This document shows positions 46,901 to 54,543 of a stretch of 64,000 bases of DNA, one piece after another. Numbering within the stretch: the first letter of the stretch is position 1; each line of letters begins with the position of its first letter. The notes under the pieces were generated by a model. The model saw nothing but the letters and a program-made list of their open reading frames with translations, made no database searches and was not told where the DNA came from. Origin of the DNA: Curtobacterium sp. VKM Ac-2865 (GTDB taxonomy: Bacteria > Actinomycetota > Actinomycetes > Actinomycetales > Microbacteriaceae); the NCBI RefSeq assembly GCF_015350905.1, contig NZ_JADKRZ010000004.1, positions 139,924-203,923 of the forward strand. The letters run 5' to 3'. A program made the translations under genes and the position numbers.

Positions 46901-47824
46901 AACGGCTCGTTCGCCCTGCACGAGGACGCCGGTGAGGACACCGGGACGGGCGCGACCGGCGCGACCGCCGCCCTGGACGCCACCACGACGGCGGACGCGA
47001 CGAGCAAGGCGGCGGCGGGCAGTGCCTCCACCGCGGTGCGGTACACGCAGCAGCCCGCCGGCGGGCAGCTCGACATCGCCCCGGCGGACGGTTCCTTCGC
47101 CGGCCAGGTGCGGGACCGCAGCTGGACCGCGACCTTCACCGCCACCGACCGGCCGACCACGGTGACCGTCGACGGTCGTGCCGTCCCGCAGGCCGGCTGG
47201 ACCTACGACGCCGACGCGCGCACCCTGACGGTGCCGGTCGCCGAGCGGTCCGTGACGACGAGCACGGTCGTGCGGTTCTCCACCGCGGCTGCGGCGACGC
47301 CGACGCTGCAGGTCGCCGACCCGCGGGTCGAGGCCGGCGGGACGCAGACCGTCACCGGCACCGGGTTCCCCGCCTCCAGTGACGTGGTGCTCGCGACGCA
47401 GCCCGACGTCGGCGGGGTGACCGTGCGGTCGGACGCAGACGGCGCGTTCTCGGCTGACCTGCCGGTGGCGACCACGGCCTCCGGGCGGGTGGGGGTGACG
47501 GCGTCGGTGGACGGTGCCGTCGTCGCTCGAGCCGCATTCACGGTGACGGCGGTGCCGGTGCCGACGGCTCCGGCGAGCGGAACTCCCGGTACCGGGCCCA
47601 CGTCGGGTGCGGGGGCGCCCGGGCCTGGAGGCGGTGGTGCCGCTGACGGCGCCGGTGGCAGCCCGGCAGACGCCGGGTCCGGAGCCGGTGGCGAGCGACC
47701 GGGCGGAGCGCTCGCGTTCACCGGCGCGGACCTGGTGCCGATGGGGATGCTCGCCGCGGCGCTCCTGGCCGCTGGCGGCTTGCTGCTGACGCGGCGGATC
47801 CGTCGGGGGCGGTCGCGCGGCTGA
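43955..47824 (+). CDS. Secreted, wall-anchored GH31 glycosidase with two CBM-like inserts
   Basis: 1289 residues, TTG start at 43955 behind ACGAGGAG. A signal peptide (RALAAAVVGTTVLGLLGLAA) leads to a GH31 N-terminal beta-sandwich. Two CBM35/CBM6-like modules follow, each opening with C-x5-C-x-AE (CTIGSLCEAE and CAFGAVCQAE). The GH31 barrel has nucleophile Asp674 in MWWLDWC and a candidate acid/base Asp748 in FTGDTTSSWD. After it come an IPT-like domain, a Pro/Gly-rich linker, the sortase-like motif LAFTG, a TM helix and a basic tail. It probably hydrolyses alpha-glucosides or xylosides at the cell surface. Substrate unknown. Confidence 0.88.
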   Translation: MRPFSVRSRGRQRALAAAVVGTTVLGLLGLAALPATADAAAARTVQSGQARFEVLSPTLIRTEYAGDSRFTDGSTFNVIGRDDFAPTRFTTTERDGWLTLDTGSMTVRYKEGSGAFTQDTLQTSLTLPSGQRVSGTPWVSTPTPSCTIGSLCEAEALGLTGLSLATDHAGFTGAGFAAGFESVGNAMTFATTAATAGSYDLALRYANSQGGDGKVTTRTLSVTVDGGAARTISLAPGANWDDWKTTAATAVDLPAGTHTVRIERAAGDSGQVNVDSLALVATGAAYPAPTTTVAGQDCAFGAVCQAEDSTLTAPATAATNHNGSAGDGFVAGFERAGAAMTTHVTGVPAAGDYTLQVRYANGGTATPTLTAAPTGQATTTATLPPTSGWDYWNTVQVPVHLAAGANDVVLGCPTVAANCNVNFDTVAAVDTASPVLAAHAPLGGYRRDLDTANGSVKTNPGLLYQDGWSLLDDSASAGYDQATDTVTPASDHGGKQYQDGYVFGYGTDYRHALQELAVLTGPTKLLPRWAYGVWYSEYYDRSQADYLAIAKQFKDEQVPVDVMAIDTDYKVGSPTNEGDSKWDGWSVDPARIPDMTSLLADWHAEGIHNTLNIHPSISGSDPRFAQAQATAKGKLTKGDGDRWLFDWSDPDQLKAYFDLHTAMQPKGVDMWWLDWCCSEVSKYSANGVTPDAFINQQYAKATNEALGGRGLAFSRAYGSLTAGGYGNPQPVPTGPWADKRTTVHFTGDTTSSWDMLLAEVGYTPGESAATGLASISHDIGGHNGAQYGITGAEPGTTQLPEDLYARWVQLGTFQPIDRLHSNHSDRLPWQYPAAANASAKQFLNLREDLLPLTYTLAAQATATGTPILQPLYLQYPEAQQSYAMAGSEYLYGPDVLVAPVTTANDTSGKATRSVWFPAGSSWTDWFTGTTYQGGTTAQVTTGLDAMPVFVKSGGIVPTRTHHVTNDGSGPLDAVTLRVATGANGSFALHEDAGEDTGTGATGATAALDATTTADATSKAAAGSASTAVRYTQQPAGGQLDIAPADGSFAGQVRDRSWTATFTATDRPTTVTVDGRAVPQAGWTYDADARTLTVPVAERSVTTSTVVRFSTAAAATPTLQVADPRVEAGGTQTVTGTGFPASSDVVLATQPDVGGVTVRSDADGAFSADLPVATTASGRVGVTASVDGAVVARAAFTVTAVPVPTAPASGTPGTGPTSGAGAPGPGGGGAADGAGGSPADAGSGAGGERPGGALAFTGADLVPMGMLAAALLAAGGLLLTRRIRRGRSRG

Positions 47825-47865
47825 GGCCCGGTGCCCGGTGCCCGGTGCCCGCGCTTGTGCGGCCC

Positions 47866-47927
47866 GGTGCGAGGTCGCCCACCCCGTGCGATGTCAGAAC
47901 GTCGCACGGGGTGGGCAAGCTCGCACC
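47866..47927. terminator. 62-base hairpin of the GGTGCGAG family
   Basis: The arms GGTGCGAG/CTCGCACC and an inner GCCCACCCCGTGCGA paired with its complement are interrupted only by a three-base mismatch, with a 10-base loop. It lies between the convergent GH31 and DUF1772 genes. A related hairpin occurs at 49570-49631. The heptamer GCCCGGT is repeated three times just before it (47826-47846). Confidence 0.65.
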
Positions 47928-47952
47928 AGCCGGTGGGTCCGGGCGGCCGTGG

Positions 47953-48426
47953 TCAGAGCGCGACGAGCGCCACGCCGAACGCGAGCAGGGCGACACCCTG
48001 CAGGGTCGCGCGCAGCACGATGACCCGGTCCCACCGGTCCTGCAGCGACCGTGCGTCGGCGGGGGTCTCGTGGGCGTCGACCGCTGCGGTGAGCCGGGCG
48101 TTGATCGGCGCGCTGACACGGACGTAGACGACCATCCACACCACGAGCAGGACGAACGCGCCACCCGCCAGGAAGCCCGCCGCCGCGTGGCCGGACAGCG
48201 CGGCGAGCACGGTCGCGACCAGGGCGAAGAGGAGTGCGACGACACCGGGAACGCGCATGCGGACGTCGGCGTAGCGGTGCAGGTTGCCCATCACCGCGGT
48301 GAGGGCGGCGTCGCTGACGCGGGCGAGCGCCGGACGTTGGGCGATGGCGCAGAAGACGTCGGTGCCGTAGACGACCCCGGTGCCCATGACCGCGAGCAGG
48401 GTGGCGACCTGGATGAGGGCGGTCAT
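47953..48426 (-). CDS. DUF1772-type membrane protein
   Basis: A 157-residue protein with four hydrophobic segments, beginning with QVATLLAVMGTGVVYGTDVF. The spacing of helices and the MGNLHRYADVRMRVPG loop resemble DUF1772 (anthrone oxygenase-like) proteins. Function unclear. The ATG overlaps the stop of the SnoaL-like gene (ATGA), so the two form a small operon facing a TetR regulator. Confidence 0.7.
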   Translation of the reverse strand: MTALIQVATLLAVMGTGVVYGTDVFCAIAQRPALARVSDAALTAVMGNLHRYADVRMRVPGVVALLFALVATVLAALSGHAAAGFLAGGAFVLLVVWMVVYVRVSAPINARLTAAVDAHETPADARSLQDRWDRVIVLRATLQGVALLAFGVALVAL

Positions 48427-48851
48427 GCGCGGGACCCCTGGTCCCCGCCGAGTGCCGGGAGGGCACCGACCTGCTGGAAGACCTCCATCAGGTTGAGCTC
48501 GTCCCAGTGCTCCGCGAACAGGCCGTCCTCGACGCGCCAGATGTCGATGCTCCGCATCTCGACCGGCAGGCCCGTCGCCGGGATGCCGAGCAGGTCGCCG
48601 GTGTGCGTGCCCCGGTAGACGAAGCGGCCGACCACGCGGTCGCCCGCGACGACGAGGTCCTCCATCGTGACCGTGACGTCGGGTAGACCGTGGAAGAACG
48701 CGGCCCAGAAGGTGCGGTTCGCGGCACGGCCGTCGGCGACGACGACGTTGTGGTTGCGGTAGTCCTCGGCGACGAAGGCGTCGACGAGCTCGGGGTCGTG
48801 CGTGTTGAGCATGGTCAGGTACGTCTCGGCGAGTGCTTCGTGAGTGGTCAT
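48423..48851 (-). CDS. SnoaL-like (NTF2-fold) protein
   Basis: A 142-residue polyketide-cyclase/SnoaL-like NTF2-fold protein: LAETYLTMLNTHDPELVDAF, EDYRNHN, GLPDVTVTMEDLVVAGDRVV and EHWDELNLMEVFQQVG are typical. Members act as small cyclases, isomerases or have no known activity. It is followed by a coupled DUF1772 gene, and two palindromes and a divergent TetR gene lie upstream. This suggests a regulator-controlled detoxification or small-molecule module. Confidence 0.8.
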   Translation of the reverse strand: MTTHEALAETYLTMLNTHDPELVDAFVAEDYRNHNVVVADGRAANRTFWAAFFHGLPDVTVTMEDLVVAGDRVVGRFVYRGTHTGDLLGIPATGLPVEMRSIDIWRVEDGLFAEHWDELNLMEVFQQVGALPALGGDQGSRA

Positions 48852-48869
48852 GTCCCGCTCCTCTTGGGG

Positions 48870-48932
48870 TTAGCGGTGCTAAGTAGTAGCAACGCTGACC
48901 CTGCTTGCCGAAGCCTTCAATAGCAGTGCTAA
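48870..48932. promoter_or_regulatory. Pair of TetR-type operators
   Basis: TTAGCGGTGCTAA (48870-48882) and ATAGCAGTGCTAA (48920-48932) are two copies of one palindrome in the 109-bp gap between the SnoaL-like gene and the divergent TetR gene. They are probably bound by that TetR protein. Confidence 0.6.
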
Positions 48933-48960
48933 CTATTCGTGCTGCTGCTACCATCGCCGC

Positions 48961-49536
48961 ATGGCAACGACCGACCGGCGGCAGCGCGAGCGCTCGGCGC
49001 AGCGTGACCTGATCGTCGCGTCGGCTCGGTCACTCGCGGAGCAGGAGGGCTGGGAAGCCGTCACCACCCGCCGTCTGGCGACCGAGATCGAGTACAGCCA
49101 GCCGGTCATCTACAAGCACTTCGCGTCGCTGGACGCCCTGGTCGAGGCCGTGGCGCTCGAGGGCTTCGCCGAGCTCGCCGCGGCCATCCACCACGCCCGG
49201 GTCGATGTCGGGGACGCCGACGCGGACCCGGTGGGCGTCGTCGCGCACGCGTACGTCGACTGGGCGGCGGCGAACCCATCGCTCTACGACGCCATGTTCA
49301 TCCGCGCCACCGGCCTGCACTTCGGCGCCGAGGAGACCCCGCCCCAGCTGACCGACGGGTACGCCGAACTCCTGGCGGCGACGAGCGTGATCGCTGGCGA
49401 CCGTGACCCCGACGTCCTCGCGGAGGTGCTGTGGGCGGCGCTGCACGGCCTGGTGCTGCTCGACCGCGGGGGTCGGCTCCGGGCTGCGCACCGCCGGGCC
49501 CGCGTCGAGGCGGTGGCTGCGCTCCTGGCGGGCTGA
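48961..49536 (+). CDS. TetR-family regulator of the SnoaL/DUF1772 operon
   Basis: A 191-residue TetR regulator with the N-terminal HTH (GWEAVTTRRLATEIEYSQPV, then IYKHFASLDALVEAVALEGF) and a ligand-binding C-terminal domain of the WHG type. ATG at 48961. It is divergent from the SnoaL-like operon and the shared gap holds two matching palindromes, so it probably represses that operon and itself. Ligand unknown. Confidence 0.87.
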   Translation: MATTDRRQRERSAQRDLIVASARSLAEQEGWEAVTTRRLATEIEYSQPVIYKHFASLDALVEAVALEGFAELAAAIHHARVDVGDADADPVGVVAHAYVDWAAANPSLYDAMFIRATGLHFGAEETPPQLTDGYAELLAATSVIAGDRDPDVLAEVLWAALHGLVLLDRGGRLRAAHRRARVEAVAALLAG

Positions 49537-49569
49537 CCCGAGCGCTGCACCGTGCGAGTCTCGTCAGCC

Positions 49570-49631
49570 GGTGCGAGGCTGCCCACACCGTGCGCCCCGT
49601 TGAGCGCGCACCGGGTGTGCAACCTCGCACC
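49570..49631. terminator. GGTGCGAG-family hairpin between convergent TetR genes
   Basis: GGTGCGAGG (49570-49578) pairs with CCTCGCACC (49623-49631), with imperfect inner pairing of a GCCCACACCGTGCGC arm. It has the same architecture as 47866-47927 and lies between two convergent genes. Confidence 0.6.
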
Positions 49632-49658
49632 AGGGCGAGCACGGCGCGCCGTCCGCCG

Positions 49659-50231
49659 TCACCGCTCGGTGGACGCGCGCAGCCCCCGGTCGACGAAGTC
49701 GATCATCCAGGTGAAGCTCGTGTCGACGTCGGTGCCCATGCGGAAGCCGTCCGAGGCCTCGATCGTGGCGAACCCGTGCAGCACGCTGCGCAGCATGCGG
49801 ATCGCGTGCACCTCGTCCGCCGGGTCGAGCCGGTACCCGCGGAGGGCGGCGGCGAAGGACGCCAGGCTGCGCTCGAGCGCCGCGGCCAGGGGGTCGTCGG
49901 GCCCGGTCGGACGGGTGCCGACGGTCGCGGCGTACCGGCCGGGGTGTCGTTGCACGTAGCGCCGCACGGTCTGTGCCGCGGCGGCGAGGGCGTCCACGCC
50001 GGCCAGTCCCTGCATGGCCTCGCGGAGTTCGTCGCCGAGCTCGTTCGCCGCGAGGACCGCGACGCGCCGAGTCAGGTCGGGCAGCCCGTCGACGTGCTTG
50101 TAGAGCGAGGGGGACTTCACGCCGAGTCGTTCGGCGACGACGCTCATGCTGAGCTGTGCGAGGCCGATCTCGTCGGCGAGCGTCGCGGCGGCCTCGGTGA
50201 CGGTCGCGGGGTCGAGCCCGGCCCTAGGCAC
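49659..50231 (-). CDS. TetR-family regulator coupled to an alpha/beta hydrolase
   Basis: A 190-residue TetR regulator: HTH (SMSVVAERLGVKSPSLYKHV) and a C-terminal domain with RHPGRYAATVGTRP typical of the TetR_C_33/WHG group. GTG at 50231 overlaps the hydrolase stop by 8 bases; an upstream in-frame ATG at 50279 lies within a short repetitive stretch and is less likely. It is the second gene of the hydrolase operon and probably binds the large palindrome at 51127 upstream of that operon. Confidence 0.82.
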   Translation of the reverse strand: MPRAGLDPATVTEAAATLADEIGLAQLSMSVVAERLGVKSPSLYKHVDGLPDLTRRVAVLAANELGDELREAMQGLAGVDALAAAAQTVRRYVQRHPGRYAATVGTRPTGPDDPLAAALERSLASFAAALRGYRLDPADEVHAIRMLRSVLHGFATIEASDGFRMGTDVDTSFTWMIDFVDRGLRASTER

Positions 50232-51105
50232 GAGGCCCCACGGCACCCGCAGCACCCGCAGCACCCGCAGCGCCGGCACCCACGGTCCGGCGGAGGAACG
50301 GCAGCAGCAGGGCCACGACCTGGTCGGGCGTCTCGGTGTGGGGGTAGTGCCCGGCGCCCTCGATGACCGCGACCTCCCCGAGGCCCTCGACCAGGTCGCC
50401 GACGACCCGCAGCCCCTCGGCGCGGGGGTCTGCCCAGTCGGGGTCGGCGCTGCCCTCGACGACGAGCACGGGGCAGCGCACGTCGGCCAGGTGGGCGCCG
50501 GCGTCGGCGGGAGAGGTCTTCGTCATGGCGCGGAGTGCGGCCATGCGCTCCGGCTGCTGCAGGGTGGTCTCGATGCGGGCGCGTTCCTGGACCCAGTCGG
50601 CGGGCTTCGTCGGGACCGCGATGTCGAGGTAGGCCATCCAGCCGGCCAGGCTGCCGGTCGTCATGACCTTCGCGAGCTGGAGCGTGCCGGCGCGGTGGTG
50701 CTTGTTGCGCAGGAGCCCGACGAGGTCGACGCCCTGCTTCCGGGTGAACGGGGCGAGCTCGACGATGCCGACGACCACGTCGGGGGCGGTCGCCGCGGCG
50801 ATGGTGGCCGCTCCGCCGCTGATCGACTGCCCCACCACGACCGCCGGTCCGCCGAGGTGACGGACCACGGCGACGAGGTCGCGGGCGATGTCCGTGCGCT
50901 GGTACGACGGCCATGTGGCGCTCGAGTCGCCGCAGCCGCGGATGTCGACGTTCGCGACCCGGTAGCCGGCGGCGACGAGCTGCGGGACGACGAACCGGTA
51001 CGCGTGGCGGCTGTCGCCCATGCCGTGGGCGAGGACCACGAGCGGGCCGGAGCCGGTGACGTCGAACGCGATGGTCCCGTCGGCGGTGGTGATGTGGTCG
51101 AGCAT
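50224..51105 (-). CDS. Alpha/beta hydrolase
   Basis: A 293-residue cytoplasmic alpha/beta hydrolase: oxyanion motif VLAHGMGDSRHAYR, nucleophile elbow VGQSISGGAA, a candidate acid Asp in VVEGSADPDW and final His in GAGHYPHTETP. The C-terminus ends in a low-complexity GAAGAAGAAG run encoded by repeated gcagcacccgcag units. It is the first gene of an operon with a TetR regulator and is preceded by that regulator's probable operator. Substrate unknown. Confidence 0.8.
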   Translation of the reverse strand: MLDHITTADGTIAFDVTGSGPLVVLAHGMGDSRHAYRFVVPQLVAAGYRVANVDIRGCGDSSATWPSYQRTDIARDLVAVVRHLGGPAVVVGQSISGGAATIAAATAPDVVVGIVELAPFTRKQGVDLVGLLRNKHHRAGTLQLAKVMTTGSLAGWMAYLDIAVPTKPADWVQERARIETTLQQPERMAALRAMTKTSPADAGAHLADVRCPVLVVEGSADPDWADPRAEGLRVVGDLVEGLGEVAVIEGAGHYPHTETPDQVVALLLPFLRRTVGAGAAGAAGAAGAVGPRA

Positions 51106-51126
51106 GATGGCCTCCTGGCTGCTGTC

Positions 51127-51165
51127 TGGCTAATGCCAGTAGCCATAAGCTACGACCATTAGCCA
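51127..51165. promoter_or_regulatory. 39-bp imperfect palindrome, TetR operator
   Basis: The 17-bp arms TGGCTAATGCCAGTAGC and GCTACGACCATTAGCCA match at 14 of 17 positions around CATAA. It lies 21 bp upstream of the hydrolase ATG and 33 bp before the divergent UbiA-like gene. Confidence 0.65.
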
Positions 51166-51198
51166 GTGATGTCAACACCCCGTCCGTAAGCTGGTCCG

Positions 51199-52053
51199 AT
51201 GACGTCACCGGCGCGCCTGCTCTTCGCCTCGTCGCACCCCGGGCCGACGGTCACGGTCACGGTGCTCGCCGCCGTCATCGCCGCCGCGGTCGGCCATCCG
51301 GTGTGGCTCGTGGTGCTCGTCGCGCTGACGGTCGTCGCCGGACAGCTGTCGATCGGCCTGGCGAACGACTGGATCGACGCCGACCGCGACCGTGCCGTCG
51401 GCCGCTCGGACAAGCCCGTCGCCCGGGGCCTCATCGCGAAGGAGACGGTCCGGAACGCCGCGTTCGTCACCGCGGGCGCCGCCGTCGTCCTCTCCCTGTT
51501 CCTCGGTCCGGTCGCCGCCGCCGCGCACCTGGTGCTGGTGGCCGCGGGGTGGGTCTACGACGCCGGCCTGAAGCGCTCCGTCTGGTCGGTGGCACCGTTC
51601 GTCGTCGCGTTCGGGTTGCTGCCCGTCGTCGCCGTGTCCGCCGGTGCCGACGCGCAGCTCCCCGCCGCGTGGGCGATCGCGACCGGCGCGGTGTTCGGCG
51701 TCGCGATCCACTGCACGAACGTCCTGCCCGACCTGGTCGACGACGCCGCCACCGGTGTCCGCGGCTTCCCCCACCGGCTCGGTCTGCACGCCGCCGGGGT
51801 CGTCGCCTTCGCGTCGCTCGTGGTCGCCGCCGGACTCGTCCTGGTCGGTCAGCTCGGCGGGGACGACCCGGTGCGCGGCCTCGGCGTCGTGCTCGCGCTC
51901 ACCGGCACGGTCGTTGTCGTCGTGCTCGCCGCCGTCGGCGTCCGTCTCGTGCTCACCGGTCCACCGACCCGCGTGCTGTTCCGCCTGGTCATCGTGTCGT
52001 CACTGGTGCTCGTGGTGGAGCTGGGGCTCGCGGGGGCGCGGCTCGTCGCCTGA
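51199..52053 (+). CDS. UbiA-family prenyltransferase
   Basis: A 284-residue membrane protein with 7-9 helices and the two Asp-rich motifs of the UbiA superfamily, NDWIDADRD at 56-64 and NVLPDLVDD near 175. These bind Mg and prenyl diphosphate. Such enzymes prenylate aromatic or other acceptors (quinones, lipids). In this neighbourhood the mevalonate operon could supply prenyl diphosphates. It is convergent with, and 5 bp from, the FAD monooxygenase gene. ATG at 51199. The acceptor is unknown. Confidence 0.87.
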   Translation: MTSPARLLFASSHPGPTVTVTVLAAVIAAAVGHPVWLVVLVALTVVAGQLSIGLANDWIDADRDRAVGRSDKPVARGLIAKETVRNAAFVTAGAAVVLSLFLGPVAAAAHLVLVAAGWVYDAGLKRSVWSVAPFVVAFGLLPVVAVSAGADAQLPAAWAIATGAVFGVAIHCTNVLPDLVDDAATGVRGFPHRLGLHAAGVVAFASLVVAAGLVLVGQLGGDDPVRGLGVVLALTGTVVVVVLAAVGVRLVLTGPPTRVLFRLVIVSSLVLVVELGLAGARLVA

Positions 52054-52058
52054 GGGCC

Positions 52059-53234
52059 TCAGGCCCACCGCATCGCGTACAGGCGGGCGAGCAGGTCACC
52101 GGTCGGGAGGCCCAGTGCCGTCCGCAACAGCGCCTCACGAGCCAGCACGGCCGGCCCCACCGCACGGCCACCGACCGCCATGTTGGCCTCGGCCTGGCGC
52201 GCGGCACGACGGGCGACCGCCTGTCGGCGGCGGGCGTAGGCGGGCCATGGACCGGCGCTGCCCGTGCGGACCCCGGCCGTCAGCAGGGGAGCCAGCTCGG
52301 CGGCGTCGAGCCAGCCGAGGTTCATGCCCTGCCCGCCGATCGGGCTGATCTCGTGCGCGGCGTCCCCGATCAGGACGACGCGTCCGATCCCCACGCGGAG
52401 CGCCTCGCGGCGACGGACCCGGAAGCCGCTGAGCATCGAGCAGGTGTCGGGGTCGACGGCGGCTCCCGTGCGCTCGCGGACGGTCCTGGCGAGCGTGGCG
52501 GCGTCGACCTCGTCGTCGGCAGGGGCCCCGCGGCCGACGAGCGTCACGTAGCGACGGCGGCCGTCGGGCAGCGGGAACGACTCCACGACGCCGTCCGGTC
52601 CGACGTCGACCAACGCCGTCGAGCGGGCGGACGCGGGTTCGGGGTCGGCGAAGTCGCCCATCACGTAGCGGTCGGGGTAGTCCCGCCCGACGGTGTCGAT
52701 CCCGAGCAGGTCCCGGACGGTGCTGCGCGCGCCGTCGGCACCGACGACGAACCCGGCTCGCAGTGCGATCGGTGCGCCGCCCGGGCCGGTGCCCTCGACG
52801 TCGACGTGGTCTGCGTGACGGTGCAGGGCGGTCACGCTCGTGCCCGTGCGGAGGGCGTCCGGGGACCAGACCGCCAGGCGGTCGCGCAGGATGCCCTCGG
52901 TGCGGTGCTGGTCGAGCGTGGCGACGTACGGGTGCGTGTCCGACGCCCGCGCGAAGGACAGCGTGCCGAGGGTCCGGCCGCGGCTCCGGGCGACTCCGCG
53001 GCGCACCAGGGTGGCCTCGGCCAGGACCGGCACGTCGGCACCGATTGCCGCGAAGGCGTCGAGGGACGGAGCGTGGATGCCGATGGCCCGCGACCCCGTC
53101 GGGGTGGTGTCCCGCCGCTCCCACACCTGCACCGCGACGCCCGACTGTGCGAGCAGCGCCGCGAGGAAGACGCCGACCGGGCCACCGCCCACCACCAGGA
53201 CGTCCGTGGACGACCCGGCCACGTGCTGGGTCAC
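52059..53234 (-). CDS. FAD-dependent aromatic-ring monooxygenase (PHBH family)
   Basis: A 391-residue class A flavin monooxygenase: Rossmann GxGxxG (VLVVGGGPVG) at 12-21, the DG motif (VVGADGARSTVRDLLG) and the GD motif (VLIGDAAHEISPIGGQGMNLG). It uses NAD(P)H and O2 to hydroxylate aromatic compounds or quinones. The GTG start at 53234 overlaps the stop of the acyltransferase gene (GTGA). Its convergent neighbour is a UbiA prenyltransferase, so prenylated quinone-like chemistry is a possible theme (inference). Confidence 0.82.
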   Translation of the reverse strand: MTQHVAGSSTDVLVVGGGPVGVFLAALLAQSGVAVQVWERRDTTPTGSRAIGIHAPSLDAFAAIGADVPVLAEATLVRRGVARSRGRTLGTLSFARASDTHPYVATLDQHRTEGILRDRLAVWSPDALRTGTSVTALHRHADHVDVEGTGPGGAPIALRAGFVVGADGARSTVRDLLGIDTVGRDYPDRYVMGDFADPEPASARSTALVDVGPDGVVESFPLPDGRRRYVTLVGRGAPADDEVDAATLARTVRERTGAAVDPDTCSMLSGFRVRRREALRVGIGRVVLIGDAAHEISPIGGQGMNLGWLDAAELAPLLTAGVRTGSAGPWPAYARRRQAVARRAARQAEANMAVGGRAVGPAVLAREALLRTALGLPTGDLLARLYAMRWA

Positions 53235-54478
53235 TCGGCCACCCGCGCGGCGGAACGCTCCGCTGCCAGCAGACGCCGAGCCTCCCGGAAGCGGCGGCGG
53301 AGCCGTTCTATCGGCACCTCGACGGCGTAGGCCGCACCGACGGCGACCAGGATCGCGGTGCCGAGCAGCCAGATCCAGGCGAAGTCGCCGGCGATGCCGG
53401 ACACCACGGTGCCGAGCAGAGCGATGACCAGCGGGTGCCAGAGGTACGCGGCGTACGAGACGCGGCGACCGAACCAGGCCACCGGGCGCCACGAGAGCGC
53501 CACCGAGACCGGGGTCCGGACGGAGACCAGACCGCCGATCAGCAGCGCGGAGACGACGCCGGTGGCGGGGAGCAGCAGGCCGAACGTCCACGCGTGCTGA
53601 CCCCAGTCGTCCCCGATCGCGACCTGCACGGTCGCCAGGAGCCCGAGCCCGACCCAGGTGCCCACGTGTCCGGCGACCCCGGCCGCCCACGCGCGGACCC
53701 GCTCGTCGTCGAGGAGCAGCGCGAGCAGGCAGCCCGTCGCCAGCGGGACCAGGCCGAGCACGGGGGAGAAGTAGACGTCCGGGGTCGCTCCGCCGCCCGG
53801 GGTGCGGTAGCTCGCCCACGACGCGATCGACGCGCCGACGACCACGACGCCGAGCCCCACGGTGAGCGCCCGCCGGTGGGCCCTGACCGCGAACAGGAGC
53901 ACGAGCACGGGCGGCCAGACGAGGTAGAACTGCTCCTCCATCGACAGGCTCCACGTGTGCCCGAACACGCCCTGCGTGGTGTCCCAGAACGAGCGGAAGA
54001 GGTTGCCGGTGTAGGTCAGGGCGATGAGGGCGGCCTCGCCGGCGGAGAACGACGCGCCCTTGTAGTCACCGACCCATGACCAGAGCGCGATGCCTGCGGC
54101 GACCATCACCAGGAGGGCCGGGTACAGCCTGAGCAGGCGCTTCACCCAGAAGCTGCCGAGGCGGATGCGGCCGGTGCGGCGCTGCTCGCCGAGGAGCAGC
54201 GACGTGATGAGGAAGCCGGAGAGCACGAAGAAGACCTGGACGCCGATGAAGCCGCCCTCGAAGCCCGCCACGTGCAGGTGGTAGAGCATGACGATGAGGA
54301 TCGCGACGGTCCGTAGCCCGTCGAGCGCCGTGGCACGGTGTGCGAGGGGGCCGGCGGGGACTGCGGTGGTGCTGGACGTCGTGCCGGCGGTGGTGCCGGT
54401 CGCGGCAGCGGCGTCAGCGGCGGTCGGGGCCGCGGTCGTGCCAGTGGTCGTGGCCTGCGCGAGCGTGCTCGTCGACAA
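53231..54478 (-). CDS. Acyltransferase 3 family membrane protein (OafA/YrhL-like)
   Basis: A 415-residue multi-helix membrane acyltransferase: RATALDGLRTVAILIVMLYH, GFIGVQVFFVLSGFLITSLL and FGHTWSLSMEEQFYLVWP are the characteristic motifs. An unusual ~40-residue Ala/Thr-rich N-terminal extension precedes the first helix. It O-acylates sugars or other extracytoplasmic acceptors. It heads a two-gene operon with the monooxygenase. Confidence 0.87.
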   Translation of the reverse strand: MSTSTLAQATTTGTTAAPTAADAAAATGTTAGTTSSTTAVPAGPLAHRATALDGLRTVAILIVMLYHLHVAGFEGGFIGVQVFFVLSGFLITSLLLGEQRRTGRIRLGSFWVKRLLRLYPALLVMVAAGIALWSWVGDYKGASFSAGEAALIALTYTGNLFRSFWDTTQGVFGHTWSLSMEEQFYLVWPPVLVLLFAVRAHRRALTVGLGVVVVGASIASWASYRTPGGGATPDVYFSPVLGLVPLATGCLLALLLDDERVRAWAAGVAGHVGTWVGLGLLATVQVAIGDDWGQHAWTFGLLLPATGVVSALLIGGLVSVRTPVSVALSWRPVAWFGRRVSYAAYLWHPLVIALLGTVVSGIAGDFAWIWLLGTAILVAVGAAYAVEVPIERLRRRFREARRLLAAERSAARVAE

Positions 54479-54543
54479 GTCGCCTCCTCGTCAGGGGTCG
54501 GGTTCCTGACCTGCCAGGATGCTCCGTCCGCCCATGAGCGACC

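Noticed and set aside
43862..46921. 1019-residue minus-strand open frame opposite the GH31 gene
   Set aside because: Shadow of the GH31 gene, with no motif; the plus-strand product has catalytic residues, a signal peptide and a sortase motif.
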